A stretch of DNA of 9,592 nt, taken from positions 1 through 9,592 of the forward strand of contig CAWVXY010000077.1 of the NCBI GenBank assembly GCA_963934295.1, in the 5' to 3' direction. The notes under the pieces are model-generated. The model did not search any database and was not told the origin of the DNA. It saw only the letters and a list, made by a program, of their open reading frames with translations. The number at the start of each line of letters is the position of its first letter. Position 1 is the stretch's first letter. The DNA is from Seribacter sp963934295 (GTDB taxonomy: Bacteria > Verrucomicrobiota > Verrucomicrobiia > Opitutales > Seribacteraceae). The translations under genes and the position numbers were made by a program. This document shows, piece by piece, positions 1 to 7,415 of this stretch.

Positions 1-221
1 TCAATCCCCAGTTCTTTTTTAACCATGGTTGGATAATCGAGGTGTTTAAGTTTCCTGCTTCGGAGCAAACGATTGAATGTATACTCCTGAATTCCAATCT
101 GAAAGCGGTTCGGATCATTTTTATCCTTAGCCAAAAGATCAAATCCAAAAGGAATTCCGATAGAACCAATTGCGAGACTGTGTAGAAAAAGACGCCTGTT
201 TTGAATTTTCATATCTTTCAT
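1..221 (-). CDS. Tat-exported sugar phosphate isomerase/epimerase-like protein (N-terminal part)
   Basis: Only the first 73 codons are in the window; the gene runs off the left edge in an open frame. The N-terminus has a twin-arginine pattern (NRRLFL) followed by a hydrophobic, Gly/Ser-rich stretch, which suggests folded export through the Tat system. After the signal comes FQIGIQEYTFNRLL and then HLDYPTMVKKELGI. This matches the opening beta-strand and first helix of the xylose-isomerase-like TIM-barrel family, whose members often begin with a strand ending in YTF or YSF followed by an 'LDYP..+KELGI' segment. Many members in planctomycetes and verrucomicrobia are secreted this way; substrates are mostly unknown, and metal-dependent isomerisation or epimerisation of sugars is the usual inference. 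Two start codons are possible, 221 (MKDMKIQNRR) and 212 (MKIQNRR). Neither has a good ribosome site; the longer is given. The family call rests on about 35 residues, so it is moderate. Confidence 0.65.
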   Translation of the reverse strand, partial: MKDMKIQNRRLFLHSLAIGSIGIPFGFDLLAKDKNDPNRFQIGIQEYTFNRLLRSRKLKHLDYPTMVKKELGI

Positions 222-319
222 CTTGTGACTTACCCAAAAAAAAGAAAGCTCGAATCTTAAAAAAATATTTTGCCCATAATGATTAGATTATTAACAATGA
301 GTATCTACTTTTAAGTTAT
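222..319. promoter_or_regulatory. Divergent intergenic region, probable promoters both ways
   Basis: This AT-rich gap of 98 bp separates two divergent starts, at 221 (minus) and 320 (plus), so promoters for both units should lie here. A weak plus-strand match is TTGCCC at 270-275 with TAACAA at 292-297, 16 bp apart, but the -10 box is poor. No convincing Shine-Dalgarno sequence precedes either start. I see no clear operator or RNA element. The assignment rests on gene arrangement rather than on a motif. Confidence 0.4.
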
Positions 320-2689
320 ATGAACTTTCCTCCCATACTTCTTTTACTCACCTTTTTCTCGCCTCTCTTTCTAAGTGCAAAGATTGACTTCGCTCATCAG
401 GTCATGCCCATTCTGAAAAAGAATTGTGCGGAATGCCATACCGATGGAAAAAAGAAGGGTGGATTGTCCATGAATACACGGGCGGAATTTCTTGCCGGTG
501 GAGAAAATGGTGAGATGGCCGTTCCTGGTAATATAGAAGATAGCTGGTTCCTTGAATTGGTTTCATCCGATGACTTGGATGAAAGAATGCCTCCCAAGGG
601 CCCCGGTGTTTCTCCTGAACAATTTAAAATTCTTCACCAATGGGTGAAGGAAGGAATGGTCTGGGAAGATGGAATTTCACTCGGTTCATCTGGATGGGAA
701 CCCAAATTAAAACCTCGGATGGTCACTCTTCCCAAAGCACGCAATGAAAGGAACCATCCAATCGACCGCATCCTGGATCAATACCACCGCAATCAAAAGA
801 AGGCTTCTCCTCCCTCCACTACGGATCGGATTTTTGCTCGTCGGGCATTCCTTGATACGGTCGGAATTTTACCCACACCTGAAGAATTAAATGAATTTTT
901 AAACGATCGGGCTGAGAATAAAAAACAAAAACTGATTGATCATTTATTGTCCCGGGATATTGCCTATGCGGATCATTGGCTTACTTTTTGGAATGATTTA
1001 TTACGAAATGATTACACCGGAACTGGTTTCATCACGAAGGGAAGAACCCAGATTACCACCTGGCTATACTCAGCACTTCGGGCAAATAAGCCCTATGATC
1101 AAATGACCCGGGAATTAATTGATACCAACAAAGATGCGGAGGGTTTTATCAACGGGATTAAATGGCGGGGAAATGTAAATGCCAGTCAAACCCGAAATAT
1201 GCAATTCGCCCAGAATGTGTCTCAAGTCTTTCTTGGAATCAATATGAAATGTGCCAGTTGCCACGATAGCTTTATTGATCGTTGGACCCTGCAGGAATCT
1301 TATGACTTGGCCGCTGTCTTTGCAGAGGAACCGCTTGAATTGGAACGGTGCGATGTGCCAACCGGAAAAATGGCCACCCCGCGCTGGATGTTTCCCGAAC
1401 TTGGACAGATCGATCCAAAGGCGAAAAAGAACGAACGGCTTAAACAGTTGGCCAAGTTAATGACTCACCCCGAGAACGGTCGTTTCACACGTACGATCGT
1501 AAACCGGGTATGGGCGCAATTAATGGGACGCGGTATTGTTCATCCGGTTGATGCGATGCATACCAAGCCATGGAATGAGGATCTGCTTGATTTCCTCGCC
1601 GTCCAATTTGCTAAAGATGGATACGACCTTAAAACATTTCTTCTTTTCGTAATGACTTCGGAAGCATACGGGGCTCAAAGCGACCGGTTAAAAGAAGAAC
1701 CCAGTGGCAATTATGTTTTTAATGGCCCCGTGCCCAAACGGATGACTGCGGAGCAATTAATGGATTCAATTTGGCAGGTTACCCAAACCTCCCCAGCCAA
1801 AGGAGAAGCAAAAGTGGACCGCTCCCCTGGATTTAGTAGTAATTTACCTAAACCGCTAATAACTCTTGGAAAACCAAAAGCTATTAAGGCTCATTGGATA
1901 TGGGGTCCAGACTCCCAAGCCCGAAAAGTAAAACTTCGCACATCAGTCGATTTACTCAATGCCCCTAAGATTGCTTCCTTCCTGGCTACATGTGATAATG
2001 CATTCTCGCTCCAAATTAATGAAAAGTATGTCACATCTTCCAAAGAATGGACGAAACCACGTTACCATGAAATCTCGGGCTTTTTTAAAGCCGGCAAAAA
2101 TTGGATTGAAGTGGATGCAGAAATGTTTGGCGGGGGAGCCGGCTTTATCGCCCAATTTATTTTGGGAGCGGGTGATCAAAAAATTATTCTCGAAACCGGT
2201 AAAAACTGGGAGTTTCTGAAAAATAAAGAATGGATAGCTGCAACCGAAGTATACCCCTACGGATCCGGTCCCTGGAAACGCCCACTGGAAAAAGCAAAAC
2301 AAACAAGCCCCGGGCTCAATCAGGATGGACCCTCAGTTCGTGCATCCTTGGTGAAGAATGATTTCCTTATGCGCTCTCTCGGTCGTCCCCACCGCGATCA
2401 GGTGGTTACCTCTCGCCCGGCCGAACTCACAACCTTACAGGCAATCGACTTGGCAAATGGAGAGATCCTTTCCCAGTACCTTGCTCAGGGTGCTAAAAAC
2501 CTCACAAATCAACTCGCGGAAAAACAAAATTTTGTCTCCTGGCTCTATGAATATGCACTCGGGCGACAACCGAGTGAGGGGGAGAAGAAATTACTCCAAA
2601 CCGTTGCCAATGACTCCAAAAACCCGCAGCAGGTCGAAGACTTGCTTTGGCTGGTTTTCATGCAACCCGATTTTCAAATTATTCGATAA
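320..2689 (+). CDS. Secreted c-type cytochrome protein with PSCyt1, DUF1549 and DUF1553 domains
   Basis: This 789-residue protein has a signal peptide (about residues 1-20, cut after LSA). A planctomycete-type cytochrome c domain (PSCyt1) follows, with haem motif CAECH at 36-40 and a downstream MPP at 90-92. DUF1549 runs from about HPID (146-149) to a second CxxCH, CASCH at 311-315. DUF1553 starts near 365 and contains the signature NGRFTRTIVNRVWAQLMGRG (386-405); its last segment includes TTLQAIDLANGE near 704-715. The order PSCyt1-DUF1549-DUF1553 is the standard one for this large secreted family, and the length is within its usual range. Residues about 521-625 (WIWGPDS..., SLQINEKYV) look like a beta-sandwich carbohydrate-binding insert inside DUF1553. 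The biochemical role of the family is not established; haem-dependent electron transfer linked to polymer breakdown is inference. The DUF1501 gene follows after 19 bp, a recurrent pairing. The start is the only ATG that gives an intact signal peptide; no ribosome site is visible. Confidence 0.93.
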   Translation: MNFPPILLLLTFFSPLFLSAKIDFAHQVMPILKKNCAECHTDGKKKGGLSMNTRAEFLAGGENGEMAVPGNIEDSWFLELVSSDDLDERMPPKGPGVSPEQFKILHQWVKEGMVWEDGISLGSSGWEPKLKPRMVTLPKARNERNHPIDRILDQYHRNQKKASPPSTTDRIFARRAFLDTVGILPTPEELNEFLNDRAENKKQKLIDHLLSRDIAYADHWLTFWNDLLRNDYTGTGFITKGRTQITTWLYSALRANKPYDQMTRELIDTNKDAEGFINGIKWRGNVNASQTRNMQFAQNVSQVFLGINMKCASCHDSFIDRWTLQESYDLAAVFAEEPLELERCDVPTGKMATPRWMFPELGQIDPKAKKNERLKQLAKLMTHPENGRFTRTIVNRVWAQLMGRGIVHPVDAMHTKPWNEDLLDFLAVQFAKDGYDLKTFLLFVMTSEAYGAQSDRLKEEPSGNYVFNGPVPKRMTAEQLMDSIWQVTQTSPAKGEAKVDRSPGFSSNLPKPLITLGKPKAIKAHWIWGPDSQARKVKLRTSVDLLNAPKIASFLATCDNAFSLQINEKYVTSSKEWTKPRYHEISGFFKAGKNWIEVDAEMFGGGAGFIAQFILGAGDQKIILETGKNWEFLKNKEWIAATEVYPYGSGPWKRPLEKAKQTSPGLNQDGPSVRASLVKNDFLMRSLGRPHRDQVVTSRPAELTTLQAIDLANGEILSQYLAQGAKNLTNQLAEKQNFVSWLYEYALGRQPSEGEKKLLQTVANDSKNPQQVEDLLWLVFMQPDFQIIR
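1880..2194 (+). other. Predicted beta-sandwich insert within the DUF1553 region
   Basis: Codons for residues about 521-625 of the cytochrome protein. The segment opens with AHWIWGPD, then reads KLRTSVDL, KIASFLATCDNAFSLQINEKYV and NWIEVDAEMFGG. Alternating strands, a 'cDNafsLqINek' turn and the tryptophan-rich opening resemble the galactose-binding-like modules seen at the N-terminus of bacterial rhamnosidases and related glycosidases. Flanking DUF1553 signatures lie before (386-405) and after (about 704-715), so this looks like an inserted module. The fold is my inference from sequence pattern; no alignment was run. Confidence 0.45.
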
Positions 2690-2708
2690 GTAATATCAAT
2701 AACAGATC

Positions 2709-4139
2709 ATGAATATTCCTGAACAAATTCAAAGAAGAGATTTTATTAAACAACTCGGACTTGCCTCCACTGCAGCAGTGGCCACAAATGGAACTCAGGC
2801 ATGGGGAAATGATGTGGTGATCCATCCAAAAGCCAAAGCAGACTCCTGTATCCTGATTTGGATGGCCGGAGGAATGGCGGCCCCTGATACTTTTGACCCT
2901 AAACGATACCTCCCTTTTGAAAAGGGATTAGAGGTCAATAAGATCCTCAGTACTTTTCCTGCAATCGACACAAATGTGGACGGCATAAAAATTTCTCAAG
3001 GCCTTGAAAATATCGCTCAAGTAATGGATCGGGGTACCCTGATCCGATCTGCGGTACAACCCGACTTAGGATCGATTCTTCATTCCCGGCATCAATATCA
3101 CTGGCATACCGGATATGTCCCTCCCATCACCGTGGCGGCCCCCCATCTCGGTGCATGGATGGCCAAAGTGCTCGGCCCGAAAAACGAGGTAATTCCTCCT
3201 TTTATTAACATCGGGCAACGCTTGGAAGGTGTGGGAGAGAAAGAGGAATTAAAGGCCTTTACCACCGCCGGTTTCTTTGGTTCCGAATACGGACCGATGA
3301 ACCTACCCTACCCCGAACAGGCAGTGCAGTCAGTACAGCCACCCAAAGGAATGGAGCCAGGGAGGTTTTCCAATCGTTATAAACATTTCAAGAAACTCCT
3401 CGATCAAAACCCCAACCGGGAGCAAATAAGTGATTTCCAAAGGGAATCGATGCTCCGTTCGATGGAATCTGCCCATCGCCTACTTCAATCCAAGGAAAAA
3501 GATGCATTTGATCTTACCCGCGAATCCAAGGATTCCTACGCAAAGTATGGAGATACACGCTTTGGAAGAGGATGTCTGCTGGCCCGCCGATTGGTGGAGG
3601 AAGGTGCCCGCTTTATCGAAGTAACCACTGAATATGTCCCCTTCCTTCATTGGGACACGCATGAAAATGGGCATACCACTGCCGCCCGCATGAAAAAGGA
3701 AATTGATCAACCAATCGCACAGTTGATTCGTGATCTGGAAACCAAAGGAATTTTGGATCGAACACTCGTTATTCTCGCCAGTGAATTCAGCCGTGATATG
3801 ATGATCGAAGGTGTACCTGGATCCAATGCTAAGGATCAGTCTCGTGCCCGAGCAGAGAAACTCAGCGAAATGAAACAGTATGGATTGCACAGACACTTTA
3901 CCGGGGGTACCAGTATTGCCATGTGGGGAGGCGGTGTGAAGAAAGGATTTGTCTACGGAAAAACCGCGGATGAACGTCCGTTGATGGCCGTGGAAAACCC
4001 TCTGTCTATTGAGGACCTGCATGCTACGATCTACACCGCGATGGGGATCAACCCCAAGACTGCCTATGAAGTGGAAAAACGTCCATTTTACGCGACCAAG
4101 GACGGAATCGGTAAAGCGGCGAAAGATATCTTTGCTTAA
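2709..4139 (+). CDS. Tat-exported DUF1501 family protein
   Basis: A protein of 476 residues with a twin-arginine signal (QRRDFIK at 8-14, then a short alanine-rich hydrophobic stretch). DUF1501 proteins belong to the alkaline phosphatase/sulfatase-like fold. Family landmarks are present: WMAGG...DTFDPK (51-65), a TG-containing turn at 134-135, HWDTHENG (314-321), the helix EIDQPIAQLIRDLETKGILD (331-350), ASEFSRD (357-363), GGGVKKGFVYGKTADERP (407-424) and DLHATIYTAMGI (436-447). Instead of the common GRDHW-type motif it has LHRHFTGG (393-400), and where many members have GGPS it has GGMA, so catalytic capacity is uncertain. The C-terminal EKRPFY and KDGIGK are typical of a distinct subgroup. 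The gene lies 19 bp behind the DUF1549/DUF1553 gene and 63 bp ahead of a sulfatase, so co-transcription is likely. DUF1501 proteins are frequent neighbours of DUF1549/DUF1553 proteins; function unknown. No ribosome site precedes the ATG. Confidence 0.92.
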   Translation: MNIPEQIQRRDFIKQLGLASTAAVATNGTQAWGNDVVIHPKAKADSCILIWMAGGMAAPDTFDPKRYLPFEKGLEVNKILSTFPAIDTNVDGIKISQGLENIAQVMDRGTLIRSAVQPDLGSILHSRHQYHWHTGYVPPITVAAPHLGAWMAKVLGPKNEVIPPFINIGQRLEGVGEKEELKAFTTAGFFGSEYGPMNLPYPEQAVQSVQPPKGMEPGRFSNRYKHFKKLLDQNPNREQISDFQRESMLRSMESAHRLLQSKEKDAFDLTRESKDSYAKYGDTRFGRGCLLARRLVEEGARFIEVTTEYVPFLHWDTHENGHTTAARMKKEIDQPIAQLIRDLETKGILDRTLVILASEFSRDMMIEGVPGSNAKDQSRARAEKLSEMKQYGLHRHFTGGTSIAMWGGGVKKGFVYGKTADERPLMAVENPLSIEDLHATIYTAMGINPKTAYEVEKRPFYATKDGIGKAAKDIFA

Positions 4140-4202
4140 AAATCATTTCGACTTCCAAGTAATCATTGCACTCGCCCTCATCTTTGGGCAAAGAATAGAA
4201 TA

Positions 4203-5537
4203 ATGATTACAAAACTGGCATTAAATTTACTAGTAATTGCTCTTGTTGGGGCATCCACACTACTGGCTAAGAAACCAAATATTATCTGCATCCTCGTGGA
4301 TGATCTCGGATACAGCGATCTGTCCTCTTTCGGGGGGAAGGACATAAAGACTCCTGCCATTGATAAGTTAATGAACTCAGGTATGCGGATGAATCAGTTC
4401 TATGCGAACTGCAATGTCTGCACACCCACCCGGGCATCTCTGTTGACCGGTCGGTATCCCGACCTTGTGGGTGCACCCGGAGTCATCCGCCAAAACCCGG
4501 AAAGTAACTGGGGGTATTTCAACCCTACCGGCCCGACCCTACCGGAGCTTATGAACCAGGCTGGTTATCACACCGGCATGGTCGGAAAATGGCACCTCGG
4601 CTATGAGGCGCCCAACCTCCCAAACAATCGCGGATTTACTTTCTTCCATGGTTTTCTCGGCGATATGATGGATGACTACTGGACCCATTTACGCGGAGGA
4701 ATTAATTGGATGAGACTCAATAAAAAGACCATCAAACCAAAGGGACATGCCACCGAAGTATTTAGTCGCTGGGCAATAAATTACATAACCGAGCAATCTA
4801 AAGATACGACAAAGCCATTCTTTCTCTACCTTGCTTACAATGCACCCCACTTCCCCATTCAACCACCTGAAGACTGGCTGAAGAAAGTACAAAAAAGAGA
4901 ACCTCAACTTGATCTTAAGCGGGCAACCAATGTGGCATTTGTCGAGCACATGGATCATGAAATTGGTAAGGTTTTAGATACGGTCAAAAAACTCGGAATT
5001 GCCAAGGATACCCTGATTACTTTCTCGTCCGATAATGGAGGCTCTATTCCCCATGCTGCCACCAATGATCCTTGGCGTGGAGGAAAGCAGGAACACTGGG
5101 AGGGTGGAATCCGTGTTCCAACCTGCGCAGTTTGGCCTGGGAAAATTCCGGTATCTCAAACAGATGAACTGGGAATCACCATGGATTTATTTCCCACCTT
5201 TGCGGAGATTGCAGGTATAGAAGTGAAGAATGAAATCGAGGGAAAGAGCTTAGCCCCTATCTGGTTGGACGGAAAAAAAGGCGATCCAAAGCGCACCCTT
5301 ATTTGGGTCCGTAGAGAAGGAAACTTCCGCTATCAGGGACGAGCCTACTATGCCATTCGCGAAGGAGACTGGAAGCTACTCCAGAACCATCCCTTCGAAC
5401 CGATGCAACTGGTAAACCTAAAGGAGGATCCAGCTGAGCAGAATCCAAAACCGGCGACTCATCCGATCGCTCGTAAACTTATCGGAAAGCTCATGCTCCA
5501 CCTGCAAAAGTCAGGTGATATGCCCTGGCAGAAGTAA
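4203..5537 (+). CDS. Secreted formylglycine-dependent sulfatase (type I)
   Basis: A 444-residue arylsulfatase-family enzyme with a signal peptide (about 1-22, LLA before KKPN). The active-site signature is C73-T-P-T-R77 followed by ASLLTGR; Cys73 would be oxidised to formylglycine by a maturation enzyme encoded elsewhere. Calcium ligands are visible as VDDLGYSDL (D33, D34) and SSDNGG (D277, N278). Other active-site segments are GKWHLG (128-133, K129 and H131), NAPHFP with H216, and GGKQEHWEGGIRVP (293-306). The C-terminal subdomain ends with the usual REGDWKLL and LVNLKEDPAEQ segments, so the protein is complete. It should hydrolyse sulfate esters, probably on a polysaccharide, in the periplasm or outside the cell; the substrate cannot be read from the sequence. 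It is the third gene of the plus-strand unit. The reading frame has no earlier ATG in the 63-bp gap. Confidence 0.95.
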   Translation: MITKLALNLLVIALVGASTLLAKKPNIICILVDDLGYSDLSSFGGKDIKTPAIDKLMNSGMRMNQFYANCNVCTPTRASLLTGRYPDLVGAPGVIRQNPESNWGYFNPTGPTLPELMNQAGYHTGMVGKWHLGYEAPNLPNNRGFTFFHGFLGDMMDDYWTHLRGGINWMRLNKKTIKPKGHATEVFSRWAINYITEQSKDTTKPFFLYLAYNAPHFPIQPPEDWLKKVQKREPQLDLKRATNVAFVEHMDHEIGKVLDTVKKLGIAKDTLITFSSDNGGSIPHAATNDPWRGGKQEHWEGGIRVPTCAVWPGKIPVSQTDELGITMDLFPTFAEIAGIEVKNEIEGKSLAPIWLDGKKGDPKRTLIWVRREGNFRYQGRAYYAIREGDWKLLQNHPFEPMQLVNLKEDPAEQNPKPATHPIARKLIGKLMLHLQKSGDMPWQK

Positions 5538-5538
5538 A

Positions 5539-5581
5539 ACCGTTATTTATTTGGGGGTAGCTTCGCCATGGGGATAACGGT
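5539..5581 (-). terminator. Candidate terminator hairpin for the beta-propeller gene
   Basis: ACCGTTAT at 5539-5546 and ATAACGGT at 5574-5581 form a perfect 8-bp inverted repeat with a 27-nt loop. Read on the minus strand, the second arm runs straight into TTTTAC, a short T-run, and the stop codon of the beta-propeller gene (5547-5549) sits in the loop. It lies between two converging genes whose stops are 9 bp apart. The long loop makes it a weak intrinsic terminator, so confidence is low. Confidence 0.3.
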
Positions 5582-6497
5582 AGTCCCCCTTGGGATCGGT
5601 TGAAACCTTAGTGGACTCCCCCGATTTCAAATCATAAAGATAAAGCGATTTCGATGCATGGTATACGATACCGGATTGGTCGCGTGTCCATCGGGGATAA
5701 GCAAACCATCCAGGCTTTTCATCCTGATTGGCAATCGGCTTACAATTAGAAATTAATTTCTTCTCCTTGTCGAAATCAGCGAGGTACAATACTCGGCCCG
5801 GTACTTTCCGTTTAAAACCTTTCTGAAATTCAAAACATATTTTCTTTTCATTCACTGATAGACTAAGTCGGTCGAGGTATCCCTTCTTCGCCAACTCGCA
5901 TTCAATTTTTTCGAATTTTGGTTTTTCATTGTTCCCGAAACTCATAAGATAATACGCTCTACTTTCTTTAGGCGGAACATGATTCACCAAGACTCGACCA
6001 TCGGTTAGGCAAGTATATACCCATGTATGGTAACTATCACTCGTCAATGCGACCTCATCGCCAGGTTTTGCTCCGATCTCACTGATCATCACATGGTACC
6101 CCTTGCCACTCGGATTTCTCCGGTTCCAAATCGGACGATTGCTCCCGTCCCGGGTCCAGGTCTGGTTAAAATTCGTCTTCTTGGCATCCGTAATTTGGTG
6201 GAATCCCGTACCGTCGGCATTGATGATACAAATGGCCGTCTTCCAGTTCCATACCTCAGGAGCATTCACATAGCGGCGAAAGAATACCAATTTGTTACCG
6301 GTCTTCGACCATGATGGCTTGAAATCCCAATGCCCCTTGGTTAATGGCTCAGAATCCGGATATCCAACATAATTTACATGGATTTCTCCATTCTTATAAT
6401 ACGATATTCTATGATCTGGTGATTTTTTCGAATTCGAACTATTTTCAGCATACAAGGTACCAAGAAATAAGATAAGAATGGAAAGAATTATTTTCAT
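5547..6497 (-). CDS. Secreted TolB-like beta-propeller (PD40/WD40-like) protein
   Basis: A 316-residue protein starting at ATG 6497, with signal peptide MKIILSILILFLGTLYA (1-17). The chosen start gives a signal peptide at the N-terminus and has AGG five bases upstream; an in-frame GTG at 6557 would add 20 residues and would place the start inside a hairpin. The body shows repeated four-stranded blade patterns of the PD40/TolB kind: WDFKPSWSKTGNKLVFF (57-73) with INADGTGFHQITD (92-104), FNQTWTRDGSNRPIW (110-124), SYHTWVYTCLTDGRVLV (155-171), LDRLSLSVNEKKICFEF (208-224) and FAYPRWTRDQSGIVYHA (265-281) with LYLYDLKSGES. That suggests about five or six blades, fewer than a full TolB protein, and no TolB N-terminal domain. 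Such proteins bind ligands or partners on the propeller face; some relatives are lyases, but no catalytic residues can be assigned. It is the last gene of the minus-strand block, converging on the sulfatase. Confidence 0.82.
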   Translation of the reverse strand: MKIILSILILFLGTLYAENSSNSKKSPDHRISYYKNGEIHVNYVGYPDSEPLTKGHWDFKPSWSKTGNKLVFFRRYVNAPEVWNWKTAICIINADGTGFHQITDAKKTNFNQTWTRDGSNRPIWNRRNPSGKGYHVMISEIGAKPGDEVALTSDSYHTWVYTCLTDGRVLVNHVPPKESRAYYLMSFGNNEKPKFEKIECELAKKGYLDRLSLSVNEKKICFEFQKGFKRKVPGRVLYLADFDKEKKLISNCKPIANQDEKPGWFAYPRWTRDQSGIVYHASKSLYLYDLKSGESTKVSTDPKGDYRYPHGEATPK

Positions 6498-6546
6498 AAA
6501 ACCTAGAATGAGCTGTATTTTCGTAAGAAATCTAGCAGTAACATAA

Positions 6547-6567
6547 CCAAAGATCACATATCTTTGG
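6547..6567 (-). terminator. Perfect 8-bp hairpin after the DUF1080 gene
   Basis: CCAAAGAT (6547-6554), loop CACAT, ATCTTTGG (6560-6567) is a perfect stem of 8 bp with a 5-nt loop. It lies 21 bp past the DUF1080 stop codon (6589-6591) and 49 bp before the beta-propeller start, on the strand both genes use. No T-run follows (TTATGTTAC), so it could be a weak terminator, an attenuator or an mRNA processing or stabilising stem between two cistrons. Confidence 0.35.
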
Positions 6568-6588
6568 CCTTAGTCACATTCGTCAATC

Positions 6589-7374
6589 TCAAGAACCCTG
6601 GTCGATCATCCAGACATTGCGATAACGCACATCCTGTCCATGTTCCTGCAATTTTAATCCACCTGGAGCGGAAGTCACCTTAATTCCACCATTAGCTTTT
6701 TGAATCTCGGCGTTGTCATGAACCTTGATTCCATTCCACCAAACCGTAGCTCGGGCATTAGCAATTTTTTTGTCACCCTCCCACTTCGCATCCTTAAAGA
6801 TAAAATGAAAAGCATGCCATTGACCGTTGGGTCTCCAAGCATTCCGGTCAGGTACACGATCCATACAGAAAGCGGCAATCCCATGCCCGCCAATTTTCCA
6901 ATTATACGGGTCTTCTATATTTTTTCCCTTAGGTGATTCAATCTGAATTTCATATCGGTTCTGCATGTAAACTCCACTGTTGGTATAACCGTCCGGCTTA
7001 CCATCTCCACGGGCACCCATCATAATGAATTCAACATGACCCTCATAACTGGAATATTTCTTTTTGGTCACCAAGTCATGGGTCCCCCATTTTTTTCCAC
7101 CATCAGTCATCAGGGTTTTTCCTTTACCATTGGGGTTTTCCATAATCTTCCAGGTAATTTCCATATCCTTCTTGGGCCACATTTCCCAATTTTTTTTAAC
7201 TGATTTCATGGTGCCATCAAAAAGTACTTCAGCCCCCTTGGGTGCTTTCAGACCAACATCCTTGCTCTTTTCATATCCGCTTTGTTCTTCGGGCTTTTTT
7301 CCGGCATGTAAAATACCCGAAATGGATATAGCAATTATAGCGGTGAGAATCAGTTTAATCAGTTTTTTATTCAT
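6589..7374 (-). CDS. Secreted DUF1080 (3-keto-disaccharide hydrolase-like) protein
   Basis: A protein of 261 residues starting at ATG 7374, with signal peptide MNKKLIKLILTAIIAISISG and cleavage near HA (23-24); there is no lipobox cysteine. The in-frame start further upstream (7419) would bury the signal and overlap the neighbouring gene, so it was not used. The mature part is one DUF1080 domain, a concanavalin-like beta-sandwich: VLFDGT (50-55), WKIMEN (75-80), YSSYEGHVEFIM (107-118), TNSGVYMQNRYEIQI (131-145), GHGIAAFCMDRVP (163-175), NGQWHAFHFIF (183-193), NARATVWWNGIKVHDN (206-221) and GGLKLQEHGQDVRYRNVW (238-255). Characterised members cleave 3-keto-glycosides formed by sugar oxidation; many others may only bind glycans. 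No oxidoreductase that would make a keto-sugar is in the window. It lies 41 bp behind the repeat coiled-coil gene and 91 bp ahead of the propeller gene. Confidence 0.93.
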   Translation of the reverse strand: MNKKLIKLILTAIIAISISGILHAGKKPEEQSGYEKSKDVGLKAPKGAEVLFDGTMKSVKKNWEMWPKKDMEITWKIMENPNGKGKTLMTDGGKKWGTHDLVTKKKYSSYEGHVEFIMMGARGDGKPDGYTNSGVYMQNRYEIQIESPKGKNIEDPYNWKIGGHGIAAFCMDRVPDRNAWRPNGQWHAFHFIFKDAKWEGDKKIANARATVWWNGIKVHDNAEIQKANGGIKVTSAPGGLKLQEHGQDVRYRNVWMIDQGS

Positions 7375-7415
7375 AGATTGTAATGTTATTCGAAATTTAA
7401 AAATTAAAATAAGGC

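Noticed and set aside
3480..4022. A 180-codon open frame on the minus strand
   Set aside because: It lies wholly antisense to the DUF1501 gene, whose family motifs run through the whole region; there is no signal or recognisable domain.
4140..4202. Possible small RNA or terminator between the DUF1501 gene and the sulfatase
   Set aside because: Only 4-bp stems can be drawn and there is no T-run, so the gap looks like plain operon spacing.
6498..6557. Extended start of the beta-propeller protein at GTG 6557
   Set aside because: It would add 20 residues before an ideal signal peptide and would place the start codon in a hairpin loop; ATG 6497 has an AGG upstream.
6559..6566. TATCTTTG as a Bacteroidota-type -7 promoter box
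   Set aside because: It faces the plus strand, away from both flanking genes, and is one arm of the hairpin; no matching upstream TTG element or downstream gene exists.
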